Positions 43,767-53,046 of a stretch of 64,000 nucleotides of DNA are shown in pieces. The notes beneath the pieces were generated by a model. That model saw only the letters and a program-made list of their open reading frames with translations. It did no database searches and was not told where the DNA came from. The stretch's first letter is position 1, and the number at the start of each line of letters is the position of its first letter. The stretch spans positions 1,584,501 to 1,648,500 of the forward strand of contig NZ_CP007806.1 in assembly GCF_000219535.2 (NCBI RefSeq), written 5' to 3'. This DNA is from Brevibacillus laterosporus LMG 15441. Its GTDB lineage: Bacteria > Bacillota > Bacilli > Brevibacillales > Brevibacillaceae. Both the position numbers and the translations under genes were made by a program.

Positions 43767-44633
43767 ATGACACATGCACAAATAGAGTTATTCGTCAAAA
43801 TTGCTGATACTGGGAGCTTCACCAAAGCAGGTCTAGAACTAAATATGACGCAGCCTGCCGTCAGTCGTTCCATCTCTACACTTGAAGCGGAGCTGGATGT
43901 AACTCTTCTGATTCGGGATCGGAAAAACGGTATTATGCTTACCGATGTAGGAAAACGCATTTTAGTTTTATTTCGGGATATTTTACAGTCCTTCGAAAAA
44001 GTACACCAAGAAATTGCAAGTGAAAAAGGTCTTGAAATCGGCACGATACGTGTTGGTGCATTTCCAGTGGCGTCTGCTCACTTTTTACCCAAAATAATTA
44101 AGGTCATGGCTGAACAATATCCTCAGTTGGAGTTTGTGATCTATGAAGGAACCATCGATGAAATTAAAGAGTGGCTAGAAACCCGGGTAATCGATGTTGG
44201 TTTAATTATCCCGCCGGACGATGAATTTGAAACGATACCGTTATTTCGAGAGAGAATGTATGCGGTGATAAGAGATGACCATCCCCTGCAAAATCGCCCA
44301 GTTATCTCTGTCAAAGATCTGAGCAACGAGCCGTTGATTAGCTGTAAATCAGGTTACGAGCCGCCTATTGTTGACTTGTTTAATCGAGCACGAGTAGACC
44401 TGAGGATTCGATTTGTGGTCAGAAACGTCAACTCAGCGCTAAGCATGGTACAGGAGGGACTTGGAATTGCGGTGCTGTCGGAATTATCGCTTTGGGCGCT
44501 TCCGCCTAATGTTCTCAAAAAAGAACTGGAGCCAGAAGCATTTAGAGACATTCGTTTGGCAGTTCCTTCATTGAAGGAGTCTTCCAATGCCGTTCAAACG
44601 TTTATCCAAACGGCACGTAAGCTCTTTGCCTAA
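43767..44633 (+). CDS. LysR-family transcriptional regulator
   Basis: 288 aa: N-terminal winged HTH (MTHAQIELFVKIADTGSFTKA, MTQPAVSRSISTLE) and a periplasmic-binding-like effector domain (IGTIRVGAFPVASAHFLP, GYEPPIVDLF). ATG 43767 is chosen from the family start; the frame is open to 43656. LysR genes usually control the divergent neighbour, here the EamA permease. Confidence 0.9.
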   Translation: MTHAQIELFVKIADTGSFTKAGLELNMTQPAVSRSISTLEAELDVTLLIRDRKNGIMLTDVGKRILVLFRDILQSFEKVHQEIASEKGLEIGTIRVGAFPVASAHFLPKIIKVMAEQYPQLEFVIYEGTIDEIKEWLETRVIDVGLIIPPDDEFETIPLFRERMYAVIRDDHPLQNRPVISVKDLSNEPLISCKSGYEPPIVDLFNRARVDLRIRFVVRNVNSALSMVQEGLGIAVLSELSLWALPPNVLKKELEPEAFRDIRLAVPSLKESSNAVQTFIQTARKLFA

Positions 44634-44671
44634 AGCTTTTAAAAGGGGGCTTATTGCTGTACAGATAAAGC

Positions 44672-44706
44672 AAAGGAGTGAGGAATACCAGCCTCACTCC
44701 TTTTAT
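44672..44706 (+). terminator. Intrinsic terminator of the LysR gene
   Basis: AAAGGAGTGAGG pairs with CCTCACTCCTTT, followed by T-rich sequence. Confidence 0.83.
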
Positions 44707-44922
44707 TATGCAAGATAGGGTTTAAATAAGGATTATCCATTAATGTTCAGTTTTTTTGTCGCAATAGAATCGGGTATCTTTCGCGAAATAGTTCAAATTA
44801 TAATGTTTTGAAAAATTTTTTGAAAAGTTTAAGAGGGGTCTCCTTTATTTTTCGTTATATATAAATGAACAGACAAAAAGGTAAGAGCTGCGCAGCCCCT
44901 TTTTGGAATGGGAGGATAGTCA

Positions 44923-45519
44923 ATGCAGGAAGATGAGGAGATTATAGAGCAAATCTTACAGGGCAACAAAGAAATCTATGCTCAAATTATTCATAAATAT
45001 AAGGGTAAAGTGGCTTCCATCCTTACGAAAATGCTAGGTCATTCATCAAATATACAAGACATTGTTCAAGAGATTTTTATTAAGGCATACTACCATTTGC
45101 CAGAATATCAATCACAACAAAAATTTTCGGCATGGCTATATCGTATCTCCATTAATCGTGGACTAGATGAGGTACGCATGCGAAAAAGAACCCCGTTAGT
45201 TAGTGACCTAACCTTTGAAATAATGGATAGCTATACACCTGAAAAAGCCTATCTGGACAAGGAGCAAAAAGAGTTTTTGCAGCATCTTTTATTACGTGTT
45301 GACGACGAGTATCAAACCATTCTTGAGATGCACTATATTCAGGATTTAAGCTACAAAGAAATTAGTGAAAAATTATGTGTATCGATGAGTACGGTAAGAA
45401 TGCGGCTTTCTTATGCTAGAAAAAAGGTAAAGGATGAATTTATTCGGATGAACAAAAGGGGGGAGTTTATTTATGAAGTGCCTGAGCCAAAAGCATCTGA
45501 TAGCATACATGCACGATAA
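44923..45519 (+). CDS. ECF-type RNA polymerase sigma factor
   Basis: 198 aa. Region 2 (IIHKYKGKVASILTKMLG, IQDIVQEIFIKAYYHL, FSAWLYRISINRGLDEVR) and region 4 (YIQDLSYKEISEKLCVSMSTVRMRLSYARKKV). GGGAGG precedes ATG 44923. It overlaps its anti-sigma gene by 47 bases, the usual arrangement for a membrane-held stress sigma factor. The promoter may be self-recognised, but I cannot define it. Confidence 0.93.
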   Translation: MQEDEEIIEQILQGNKEIYAQIIHKYKGKVASILTKMLGHSSNIQDIVQEIFIKAYYHLPEYQSQQKFSAWLYRISINRGLDEVRMRKRTPLVSDLTFEIMDSYTPEKAYLDKEQKEFLQHLLLRVDDEYQTILEMHYIQDLSYKEISEKLCVSMSTVRMRLSYARKKVKDEFIRMNKRGEFIYEVPEPKASDSIHAR

Positions 45520-47167
45520 GCTTCCTGCAACGAAGAGAGAGCAACTAGAAAAACATCTGGATTATTGTAGCGATTGTCAAAAACAGCTAGAGCAATTTGT
45601 TAATGAATTGGATAGCATTGGTGATGACGGATGGATAGTCGATTCGTTTTCAGAAACGTTTGAACAAGACATCATAAATAAAATCCACCCTTATCCGGTA
45701 AGTGTGTTGAAACAATCAGTCCCACATAAGTTGTCTCCAAAAATGAATTGGAAAAAAAGGAGTATAGACATAATGAAAAAAATGACGATTACGGTAGCTG
45801 GATTGGCATTGGTTGTATCTTTAGGAACGCTTGTTTCTCCTACTTTTGCTACCTATGTAAGTGGATTGTATACCGGTCAGACAGATGCTGGTATACATGT
45901 TGTTTCGACGAAAAACAGCTTATTTTCTGACTACAAGAAAGCTGATAAAGGTCTTATACATGCTATACAAAAAGGATATTCAAAACCTTTGGATTTGTCT
46001 GTTACAGATCAAGGGCTTACTTTTGAAGTAAAAGAGGTTCTAGCCGATCCCTTGCGAATTGCCATGGTTATTGGTGTGAAGGATAGCAAGGGAAATCGTT
46101 TAGATGCAAGCGAGTTGTATGATGAAGAGGAAATTAGCTTGAAGGATAAAAAGGGAAATGTATTGAAGCCGAATCAGGAGCTTGCTAATGATCCTCTTTA
46201 TAAGCAGGAATCAGATTTTTGGGCTTACAATATACATGGTGATTATATCGTGCTAGAGCGGACACTATTCGATTTTTATGGGAAAGAAAATGCTTTACCA
46301 GATGAAATGAACGTTGAACTTACTGTGAAAAAATTAGGTGAAACGAATGGGAATTGGAAAATACAGGTTCCGATTGAGATGGAAAAGGCCAAAGAGGCAA
46401 CAAAAATGAAAAAGATTAACCAGGAATATACCAGTCCTCAGGGATTAAAGATTAGTTTGAAAGAGGTCGTTTTTGCTCCAAGTGGTACTCAACTTATTAT
46501 GGAGACAACAGCTAAGGGGGCAGATAAAGAGTTTACCTATGAGCTTGTTGATGAACAAGGAAAGAATATGGCTGCATGGGAAAGTCCTTACTTAAGAGGA
46601 ACGCCTCCTGTTGATGAGCCTCTTTCTGAAAAGAATGGAAGCAGTAATAAAAATGTATTAGATTCTCTCACAGAGCGTATTAGATTAGCAGAAGGATCAG
46701 ATAGATGGTTCCATACGTTTACCCCTACTTCAGAGAAAATGTCCTTTAGGCTTACCTCACTCTTTCTACGTGAGACAGCCAATTTTCAGGCGAAATTGAA
46801 CATAGAGAAGCTACAAAAAGAACCTATAAAAGTTGAGGGGCAAGGGAATCTCTTCCGTTTTACAAAGTATAATCAAGACGAAAAAGCAGTGAAGGGGGGA
46901 AGTAGTATTGATTTTGAAGCGGTTTTCCCAAAAGATTTCATAAACGTGAGTGGATGGAAAATCAAGGATGAAACTGGGGAACGAATAAATAAGGTTTTCC
47001 ACTCTGAGAAGACAACGATCACCCCAAATGGAAATATCCAATTACAAGGGAAGCTGATATTTGATAATAAAGGCAAGCTTCCAAAAGAGCTTACCATTTC
47101 CTATGATAAAGTATTAAAACAAAACCACAATGTACAGTGGGAAGTGCCTTTTCATCTAGAGAAATAA
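45473..47167 (+). CDS. Membrane anti-sigma factor (zinc-finger + DUF4179/DUF5643 type)
   Basis: 564 aa. Cytosolic anti-sigma zinc motif HLDYCSDC (His 28, Cys 32, Cys 35), one membrane helix (about 102-120), then a large extracellular part with DUF4179-like (about 125-250) and DUF5643-like (about 310-420) domains. It would sequester the sigma factor encoded just upstream and release it on an envelope signal. GGGGGGAG precedes ATG 45473. Confidence 0.9.
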   Translation: MKCLSQKHLIAYMHDKLPATKREQLEKHLDYCSDCQKQLEQFVNELDSIGDDGWIVDSFSETFEQDIINKIHPYPVSVLKQSVPHKLSPKMNWKKRSIDIMKKMTITVAGLALVVSLGTLVSPTFATYVSGLYTGQTDAGIHVVSTKNSLFSDYKKADKGLIHAIQKGYSKPLDLSVTDQGLTFEVKEVLADPLRIAMVIGVKDSKGNRLDASELYDEEEISLKDKKGNVLKPNQELANDPLYKQESDFWAYNIHGDYIVLERTLFDFYGKENALPDEMNVELTVKKLGETNGNWKIQVPIEMEKAKEATKMKKINQEYTSPQGLKISLKEVVFAPSGTQLIMETTAKGADKEFTYELVDEQGKNMAAWESPYLRGTPPVDEPLSEKNGSSNKNVLDSLTERIRLAEGSDRWFHTFTPTSEKMSFRLTSLFLRETANFQAKLNIEKLQKEPIKVEGQGNLFRFTKYNQDEKAVKGGSSIDFEAVFPKDFINVSGWKIKDETGERINKVFHSEKTTITPNGNIQLQGKLIFDNKGKLPKELTISYDKVLKQNHNVQWEVPFHLEK

Positions 47168-47204
47168 TGCTAATCGCTACAATAAGTCATATTACCGTTA
47201 TGTC

Positions 47205-47233
47205 AAGCTGTCCAATTTGGACGGCTTTTTTTC
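47205..47233 (+). terminator. Terminator of the sigma/anti-sigma operon
   Basis: AGCTGTCC pairs with GGACGGCT (one wobble) around 5 bases, followed by seven Ts. Confidence 0.87.
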
Positions 47234-47344
47234 TTGAAGAAGCAATCTTTAGTAACCGGGTAACATTTTTTCTAAGTTCCCACTTTCGTACACTAGGCAT
47301 ATGGTATAGGCAAAAGCAACAAAACAAGAAGCAGGTGACCAAAA

Positions 47345-48199
47345 ATGTACGAAGGTCTAAGAGAAAACCCGTTTTATCCTGAAGGCGATCTTGGAAAAAT
47401 GTCATGGCAGCTGTATCCTCACCAGCATTTCAATTATCCTTATCCAGATAATTATCCTGACTCTTCGCCTATTACCTTTGTTTTAGTTCACGGTTCTTGG
47501 GGGGATTGTAGCTATTGGCATAATACAGTCGAGGAACTGTATCAGATGGGTAACTCAGTATATACTCCAAATTTACCGGGACATGGTAGCGATACAAATA
47601 AAGCGGTAACTCACGAAGATTATGTTAGGTCCGTCGTTGATTTTATAGAGAAGAGAAATTTATGTAATATTGTTCTTGTCGGGCATAGCTTCGGGGGAAC
47701 GGTTATTTCTAAAGTGGCAGAAAAGATTCTCAAGCGAATTAGACGGCTGGTGTTTATGGACGCGTTCGTTGTACAGAATGGCTATAGTGTCGCGGACGAG
47801 ATACCACCCGAGGGAAAGGCTCTCTGGGAGGAGCTTGCCCAAAAATCACCTGACAATACAATTATGCTACCTTTTCTAAATTGGCGGGAAACGTTTATGA
47901 ATACAGCCGATCTTGAACTGGCTACAGAGATTTATCAAACCGTCACACCAGAACCAGCGGGGCCATTATTTCAAAAGCTGGATCTATCGGTATTCGATAG
48001 CTTGGATATTCCCAAAAGCTACTACTACCTCACAGAGGATATAGCGGTTCCACAAGGGGAGCAGTATGGATGGCATCCACACATGTCCAACCGACTTGGA
48101 TTGTTTCGGTTAATTAAATCAAAAGGGGATCATATGACATCCTTTTATACCATGCCGTCCATGATTGCAAAAAATCTGGTCAGAGCAGGTAGAGATTAA
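47345..48199 (+). CDS. Alpha/beta hydrolase
   Basis: 284 aa. Oxyanion HG (VLVHGSWGD), nucleophile elbow GHSFGGT, and catalytic His in KGDHMTSF near the C-terminus. The N-terminal ~40 residues are aromatic and proline-rich (HFNYPYPDNYPDSSP). Esterase or related small-molecule hydrolase; the substrate is unknown. Only a weak site AGGTGA before ATG 47345. Confidence 0.87.
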   Translation: MYEGLRENPFYPEGDLGKMSWQLYPHQHFNYPYPDNYPDSSPITFVLVHGSWGDCSYWHNTVEELYQMGNSVYTPNLPGHGSDTNKAVTHEDYVRSVVDFIEKRNLCNIVLVGHSFGGTVISKVAEKILKRIRRLVFMDAFVVQNGYSVADEIPPEGKALWEELAQKSPDNTIMLPFLNWRETFMNTADLELATEIYQTVTPEPAGPLFQKLDLSVFDSLDIPKSYYYLTEDIAVPQGEQYGWHPHMSNRLGLFRLIKSKGDHMTSFYTMPSMIAKNLVRAGRD

Positions 48200-48246
48200 T
48201 GAAAATGTAAGGTATTTTTGCTCATTACTTGATCTATTTTGCTTGG

Positions 48247-48281
48247 CTTATTCCAAATTGTTTTGGAGTAAGTCTTTTCTT
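48247..48281 (+). terminator. Terminator of the hydrolase gene
   Basis: CTTATTCCAAA pairs with TTTTGGAGTAAG (one wobble), followed by TCTTTTCTTG. Confidence 0.7.
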
Positions 48282-48436
48282 GTAAAAAAAATTTATTTTC
48301 CCTATAAGATTTTTGCTTCATTTTGAATAGCAAGGATAGAAGGATTTTACGTAAAGATTTTCTCTTTACCAACGCTCCATTTAATGCCATAATGTCGCCA
48401 TACAGTGTCAATAATAGACAGGAGTGAAATGAAAGA

Positions 48437-48667
48437 ATGAAACGCATTACTTTTCAAACCCCGAATGAGCTTGCCGATTATGGACGTGAGCGCGATGTAG
48501 CAATTACTGTGGAATATCGCGATGAAAATGGAAAGCAACGTCAAGTGATCCTATCTGATGAACGTTTAGCCGAAATTGGAGAGTATTTGGCAAAACCAAA
48601 TGCTATGGCGTATTTTAAAGAGGAGAAAATCTTCTATGAAGTAAATGCTGCATGGCTTCGAGCCTGA
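48437..48667 (+). CDS. 76-aa conserved-looking small protein
   Basis: A soluble mixed alpha/beta protein (FQTPNELADYGRERDVAITV, YRDENGKQRQVILSDERLAEI). AGGAGTG lies about 12 bases before ATG 48437. No family recognised. It stands alone. Confidence 0.7.
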   Translation: MKRITFQTPNELADYGRERDVAITVEYRDENGKQRQVILSDERLAEIGEYLAKPNAMAYFKEEKIFYEVNAAWLRA

Positions 48668-49074
48668 TAAAAGTAGCACGTTGTATCTGAATACATACTC
48701 GATATGGCGTTTTTGTGGGTTTATAGCGCTGTTTATTTGGTTGGATGTACGTCCAACCTCAGCTTTATATTACCTGAATATTCTGTTGATAATAGGGGCC
48801 GGGATTTAGCATTACAAGTCTGAATACATGAAGCGGAAACCCTTTGAAAGCGAACAGAAAAAAATTAGTTTGAAAATCGGAGCGATTCTTCTCTTGCTTT
48901 CGTGAAAAAGTAGTCATAAAACCCATTTTCCCTTTGATAGAAAGGTTCAATGGGTATTCTTGTTTTTATTAGGTATTAGTGATCATGTCGTATAAAAAAC
49001 GGACGAAACACATAGCTTCATACATATTTTCATACACAAAACGCCGATCTGCTTACACCCCAAGCATAGAAATA
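48668..49074. other. Intergenic stretch with two hairpins
   Basis: Holds GGTTGGATGTACGTCCAACC (48739-48758, arms of 7) and a candidate terminator ACCCATT (48921-48927) with AATGGGT (48949-48955) followed by TTCTTGTTTTTATT. No believable gene. Confidence 0.5.
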
Positions 49075-49395
49075 TCACCCGTGTATTTCAGTCGGTTCAA
49101 AATCCTGCTGAATACGAAACCAAATGTTTAGATCATTGATTGCACTCGCTAACTCAGTAATTTCAGAATTAAGCTCACACGAACGTTCAAAATCCTCTTC
49201 CTGATAGAGCTCCGCTTGTTTTTGGTTAATAACAGCTTCAAGAGCGATCACGCGATCTGGTATTCTAGAACGAATTTCTTCCCATTTCAACAAGATATCG
49301 GCCCTCTCAGCAGGATCGTATTCTTCCCATTCCAAATAGAGAAAGGGAAGGAGAATGCCAAGCCGCTCCTCATGTTTGAATTCATAACGTACCAC
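49075..49395 (-). CDS. Conserved hypothetical protein, helical
   Basis: 106 aa from GTG 49395, which has AAGGGAG 8 bases upstream; the longer TTG start at 49416 has none. Predicted all-helical with a possible coiled coil (RVIALEAVINQKQAELYQEEDF). Strongly acidic. Function unknown. Confidence 0.68.
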   Translation of the reverse strand: MVRYEFKHEERLGILLPFLYLEWEEYDPAERADILLKWEEIRSRIPDRVIALEAVINQKQAELYQEEDFERSCELNSEITELASAINDLNIWFRIQQDFEPTEIHG

Positions 49396-49534
49396 GTATC
49401 TGACTCCCTTCAGCAAAGCATGCTATAATTATCGTATACGAAAAAGAGCAAATAATATAGAGCTATGCTACATAAAACTGCATATATAGAAAAGCTGATG
49501 TATGCAGGATACAGTTATATGAAAGGAATATAAT

Positions 49535-49987
49535 ATGAATCAAAAATCTAGAGTCTTAATAGATGCAGATGCTTGTCCCAAAAAGGCTCTCCAGATAGCA
49601 GTCGAGCTATGTCAACTATACGGCTATGAGCTGATCACCTTCGCTAGCTATAACCATCAATTTCAGCATGATAATCATGTGGTTGTAGATGCAGGCTCAC
49701 AAGCAGTGGATATTCGTTTAACGAATGAAGCGAAAGCAGGCGATATCGTGGTGACGCAGGATATTGGTTTGGGCGCTATGGTAATGGGGAAGGGGGCCAG
49801 AGCCCTGACACCACATGGTAAAATTTTCACTTCAGATAACATTACATTTGATTTAGAAGTACGTAATGAAAAGGCGAGATTCCGACGTGGCGGTGGACGA
49901 ACAAAAGGACCGCACGCTAGAACTCCAATGGACGACCAACATTTCCGGGAAGCACTGACGCACCTGATACAGGGGGGAGGCGAGTAG
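49535..49987 (+). CDS. yqxD: UPF0178 (YaiI/YqxD) family protein
   Basis: 150 aa with the family motifs VLIDADACPKKAL, VDIRLTNEAKAGDIVVTQDIGLG and RRGGGRTKGP. The PIN-like acidic motif suggests a nuclease fold, but the role is not established. AAAGGA precedes ATG 49535. The stop lies 2 bases before the PAP2 gene, so the two are translated together. Confidence 0.93.
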   Translation: MNQKSRVLIDADACPKKALQIAVELCQLYGYELITFASYNHQFQHDNHVVVDAGSQAVDIRLTNEAKAGDIVVTQDIGLGAMVMGKGARALTPHGKIFTSDNITFDLEVRNEKARFRRGGGRTKGPHARTPMDDQHFREALTHLIQGGGE

Positions 49988-49989
49988 TG

Positions 49990-50649
49990 ATGAAAAAAGA
50001 CAGGATGCAAGACGCCTCACCCTTTCATAGCAGGTTTTCTCTATTGATAGCAGCTATTTTATTTATCGCTTTCTTTTGGATAACCTATCTGGTCATTGGG
50101 CTCGGTTCTCATGTGATGGATGAATGGGGTATCATGATAAGTAAGGAAGTACGCAAGCCCTACTTAACGATTATTATGCATGCTATTACCCAATTGGGAG
50201 ATGTGTACATTTTAGTGATTGTGGTAGTCCTGTTTGTCACAGGCTGGTGGAAAAAGCATCGGATAGAGTCCTGGTTTTTTCTGGGGACGCTAGCTTTTGG
50301 GTTTTTAGGAAAAGAAATTCTAAAAAGAACGATTATGCGCGAGCGGCCTTTTGATGTAAATTTGATTGATCTTCCTTCCTCATGGTCCTTCCCTAGTGGG
50401 CATACGACCTTTAGTACCTTATTTTTTGGAATGGGAGCCTATTTGCTATGGAAGCATCAGCGTGGGCGTACAAACGCATGGATTTGGCCGATGATAGGCA
50501 TTGCCATTCCTTTATTGGTTGGATGCAGCCGAATTTATTTAGGAGTGCATTTCTTCAGTGATGTTGTGGCAGCTTGGTTATATTCTGCTGGATGTATCCT
50601 TGTATCAGCCTATTTGTATGAAAGAAGACAGGTACGAGCTCTAAATTAG
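49990..50649 (+). CDS. PAP2-family membrane phosphatase
   Basis: 219 aa, about six helices with the three phosphatase signatures KEILKRTIMRERP, PSGH and SRIYLGVHFFSD. It probably dephosphorylates undecaprenyl diphosphate or another lipid phosphate on the outer face of the membrane. GGGGGGAGG lies upstream; ATG 49990 or GTG 49987. Confidence 0.9.
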   Translation: MKKDRMQDASPFHSRFSLLIAAILFIAFFWITYLVIGLGSHVMDEWGIMISKEVRKPYLTIIMHAITQLGDVYILVIVVVLFVTGWWKKHRIESWFFLGTLAFGFLGKEILKRTIMRERPFDVNLIDLPSSWSFPSGHTTFSTLFFGMGAYLLWKHQRGRTNAWIWPMIGIAIPLLVGCSRIYLGVHFFSDVVAAWLYSAGCILVSAYLYERRQVRALN

Positions 50650-50746
50650 GTAAGGATGAAAAAAAGAAGTGGCCAAACGAACTCTGTTGACATATAAATG
50701 GGAAGTATGGCAGGGTAAATATTAATTGTTGCATTTATCTGGCTAT

Positions 50747-50820
50747 TACTCGGTAGCTCAATGGTGGAGCAACCGGCTGTTAACCGGTAGGCTGACGGTC
50801 CGAGTCCTGCTGAGGAGCCA
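50747..50820 (+). tRNA. tRNA-Asn (GTT), damaged; probably a pseudo-tRNA
   Basis: D-arm GCTC/GAGC, anticodon stem ACCGG/CCGGT with loop CTGTTAA (anticodon GTT) and encoded CCA are intact. The 5' acceptor strand TACTCGG pairs badly with CTGAGGA (A-G mismatch at pair 2, G-T at 6). The T arm reads GACGG-TCCGAGT-CCTG: the TTC is TCC and the 3' strand is one base short. The acceptor 3' half is normal. Confidence 0.7.
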
Positions 50821-50821
50821 T

Positions 50822-50894
50822 GCTCCTGTAGCTCAGTCGGTAGAGCGTTTCCATGGTAAGGAAGAGGTCGCAGGTTCGATTCCTGTCGGGAGCA
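50822..50894 (+). tRNA. tRNA-Thr (GGT)
   Basis: 73 bases. Acceptor GCTCCTG/CGGGAGC, D-arm GCTC/GAGC, anticodon stem TTTCC/GGAAG with loop ATGGTAA (anticodon GGT), T arm GCAGG-TTCGATT-CCTGT. CCA is not encoded. Starts 1 base after the tRNA-Asn. Confidence 0.93.
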
Positions 50895-50918
50895 TTCCTT
50901 TCTCCGTTATAGATTGAT

Positions 50919-50952
50919 GAGGCGTGACCTAGCAGGGTAGCGTCTCTTTTTA
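50919..50952 (+). terminator. Terminator of the tRNA pair
   Basis: GAGGCGTGACC pairs with GGGTAGCGTCTC (wobbles, one mismatch), followed by five Ts. Confidence 0.72.
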
Positions 50953-51206
50953 TTGAGAAAATTATTTTTTACAGTTTTACTGTTGCTTTTTTCTGGAAAA
51001 AAGCGAAATCTGTGTTACAATGATATGCATAAACACTTATATTGTGTTGGTATGCATCAGCCTGCAAAAGAGTTGTTACTTTTGAAAACGATACACGGCT
51101 GGAAGAGTCATTCTTCTTCAAAAAACTTCTTACATGGTGAAACCTTTTACCTGTCTGATCGTATACCTTACTTATCAGTCGAAAAGAGAGGGGAATATAT
51201 CTTATT

Positions 51207-51659
51207 ATGAAAAGAAACAAGCTATTGATGGTCTTCATGGCATTAGCATTAATGTTTACGACCGTTGGAATAAACGCTCATGAAGTAGACGCAAAGCGCG
51301 GTGGTGGATACAAGTCTGGTTCGAAATCATTCCAACCTACACAAAGTACAACTACTCCAAAATCTAATGCAAAGCAAGATCAAAACGTAAACAGCAAAAC
51401 AAACACTACTGCACCAGCAGCAAATACTGCTAGCAAAAGCGGCGGTTTCATGAAAGGCTTATTGTTTGGTGGATTGGCAGGTATGTTGTTTGGTGGTCTG
51501 TTAGGTCACCTAGGTGGTTTTGGAGCGTTTGCTGCCGCATTATTGAATATCCTGATGCTAGTAGGGATTGTCTTGCTGGTGGTTCGTCTCTTCCAGATGG
51601 TGCGAAATAATAAAAACAATAATAAATATAAGGAACAGGAAAACCGATGGAAACAATAA
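51207..51659 (+). CDS. Exported glycine-rich membrane protein
   Basis: 150 aa. Signal peptide 1-24 (ending INAHEVDA), a low-complexity Ser/Thr/Asn/Lys linker (about 28-75), then a glycine-rich hydrophobic part (GGFMKGLLFGGLAGMLFGGLLG and LLNILMLVGIVLLVVRL) and a basic, Asn-rich tail. The pattern recalls Tim44-like predicted membrane proteins without the Tim44 domain. GAGAGGGG lies unusually far (about 15 bases) before ATG 51207. Its end overlaps the next gene. Confidence 0.75.
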   Translation: MKRNKLLMVFMALALMFTTVGINAHEVDAKRGGGYKSGSKSFQPTQSTTTPKSNAKQDQNVNSKTNTTAPAANTASKSGGFMKGLLFGGLAGMLFGGLLGHLGGFGAFAAALLNILMLVGIVLLVVRLFQMVRNNKNNNKYKEQENRWKQ

Positions 51660-51946
51660 GACTATTAGAACAGGATCTTATTAACGCAATTTGTCTTTAC
51701 ATTGCCGAGAAAAGAGAGATCGAACCTTATCAGGTAAATGTCGAACTGATGTGGGATGAGGAATATGGTTATTCTGCAGAAGTGAATGCGAACGAGCGAG
51801 AGCAGGTTCTGATTGAGGCCAATATGCTAGAGGCCCTGCGCAAGTACTTGCGTGATCAGATGGAGCTAGATCCATTTTCAGCCCGCATTCAGCTAGATAT
51901 TGATGATGAAGAGGGCATGATCGCTCTTGTTTCCTACAACGAATGA
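51647..51946 (+). CDS. DUF2653 family protein (YxcD-like)
   Basis: 99 aa acidic soluble protein with RLLEQDLINAICLYIAEK, ANMLEALRKYLRDQMELDPFS and RIQLDIDDEEGMIALV, which I recognise as the DUF2653 (YxcD) pattern. AAGGAACAGG precedes ATG 51647. It overlaps the preceding gene by 13 bases. Function unknown. Confidence 0.82.
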   Translation: METIRLLEQDLINAICLYIAEKREIEPYQVNVELMWDEEYGYSAEVNANEREQVLIEANMLEALRKYLRDQMELDPFSARIQLDIDDEEGMIALVSYNE

Positions 51947-51947
51947 T

Positions 51948-51988
51948 AAAAAGCCACGTGGAGTATCTACACTCTGCGTGGCTTTTTG
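51948..51988. terminator. Bidirectional terminator between DUF2653 gene and cydB
   Basis: AAAAAGCCACG pairs with CGTGGCTTTTT; A- and T-runs on either side serve both strands. Confidence 0.9.
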
Positions 51989-52017
51989 CGTGTGTAACTA
52001 CATTTTTAGGTAGCCTA

Positions 52018-53046
52018 TTACGACTTTTTGGCTTCTCTTGTATCATTCATAAATAAACGCCAGAAGTATAGAAAGCCCGGAGTAAGAATAGCAAATCCTA
52101 CGATATAGACAACAAACATAGCCCGAAAATTATTCGGATGTGTGAAGCCTGATTCGATCGTAACATTTGGATAAACCAAATAAGGAAGATGAGCTACACC
52201 ATAGGCGTAGCTGGCTAACAGGTACTGAATGATAGCAGCAATGGTAGCGAAGCGTGGGAAGCTAAGCCAGCCTTTTCGTCTAGATGTAGCATATAACAAT
52301 GCGTAAGAGAGTAGGAAAAAGCCAGCAGAAGCGACGAGCCAGCCAGTCTGAGAACGCAAATTGGCATAAATCCAAGAGGCCTCGCTGGACATGGTAATTA
52401 CGACCGCAATGGCCAGCACAATTGTGATAGGGCCTACAATCCGAGCATCTCTGCGATAAATTTGAAATGCTTCCCGTTCGCCAAGAACATTGGAAAAATC
52501 GGCTAGCAAAAGTGAGGAAAGAAAAAGAGTACTAGTAATCGCCAGCCCAATATACATATATTCATGTGGACTAGAAAACAGTCTGAGTAGCTGAAGCTGT
52601 TCGTAGCCGTTTTCAAGGGTAATATAACCGCCCTGTGTGATTGGCAATACACTGATTAATAGGGCAGGAATCAAGATACCCGTAATGCCTGAGATTATCG
52701 ACATCATTTTACGATAATCCTCTACTACATGAGAAAAAACCAAGAAGGCACTTCGCAACAACAGCAAGAGCAATATTAAACTGCCAGGTATAATCAATAC
52801 AGTGCCTAACGTATAGGTAGCTCCTGGGAAAAAGGTAACAAGTGCTATGACGATCAGTACGATAAAGACATTCGTTACTTCCCAAGAGGGAGAGAGATAA
52901 CGATTAGCGATTTGGGTTGCTTTGGTCTGATCGCGATCCCGATAAATCATAGACCAAAAGCCCGCACCAAAGTCGATGGAAGCAGCGACCGAATAGATAA
53001 AGACGAACCCCCACAGCATGGTAACTGCAATAATGGTATCACTCAT
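52018..53046 (-). CDS. cydB: Cytochrome bd-type quinol oxidase subunit II
   Basis: 342 aa, eight to nine helices, with the subunit II pattern (WGFVFIYSVAASIDFGAGFW near the start, RYLSPSWEVTNVFIVLIVI, SSEASWIYANL). GGAGGG precedes ATG 53046, which overlaps the cydA stop (ATGA); the frame's longer start at 53232 lies inside cydA. It forms the oxidase with CydA in the membrane. Confidence 0.9.
   Translation of the reverse strand: MSDTIIAVTMLWGFVFIYSVAASIDFGAGFWSMIYRDRDQTKATQIANRYLSPSWEVTNVFIVLIVIALVTFFPGATYTLGTVLIIPGSLILLLLLLRSAFLVFSHVVEDYRKMMSIISGITGILIPALLISVLPITQGGYITLENGYEQLQLLRLFSSPHEYMYIGLAITSTLFLSSLLLADFSNVLGEREAFQIYRRDARIVGPITIVLAIAVVITMSSEASWIYANLRSQTGWLVASAGFFLLSYALLYATSRRKGWLSFPRFATIAAIIQYLLASYAYGVAHLPYLVYPNVTIESGFTHPNNFRAMFVVYIVGFAILTPGFLYFWRLFMNDTREAKKS

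Noticed and set aside
50953-51210. 85-aa frame before the glycine-rich exported protein
   Set aside because: No ribosome site; it ends within the next start. A leader role for the region cannot be excluded.
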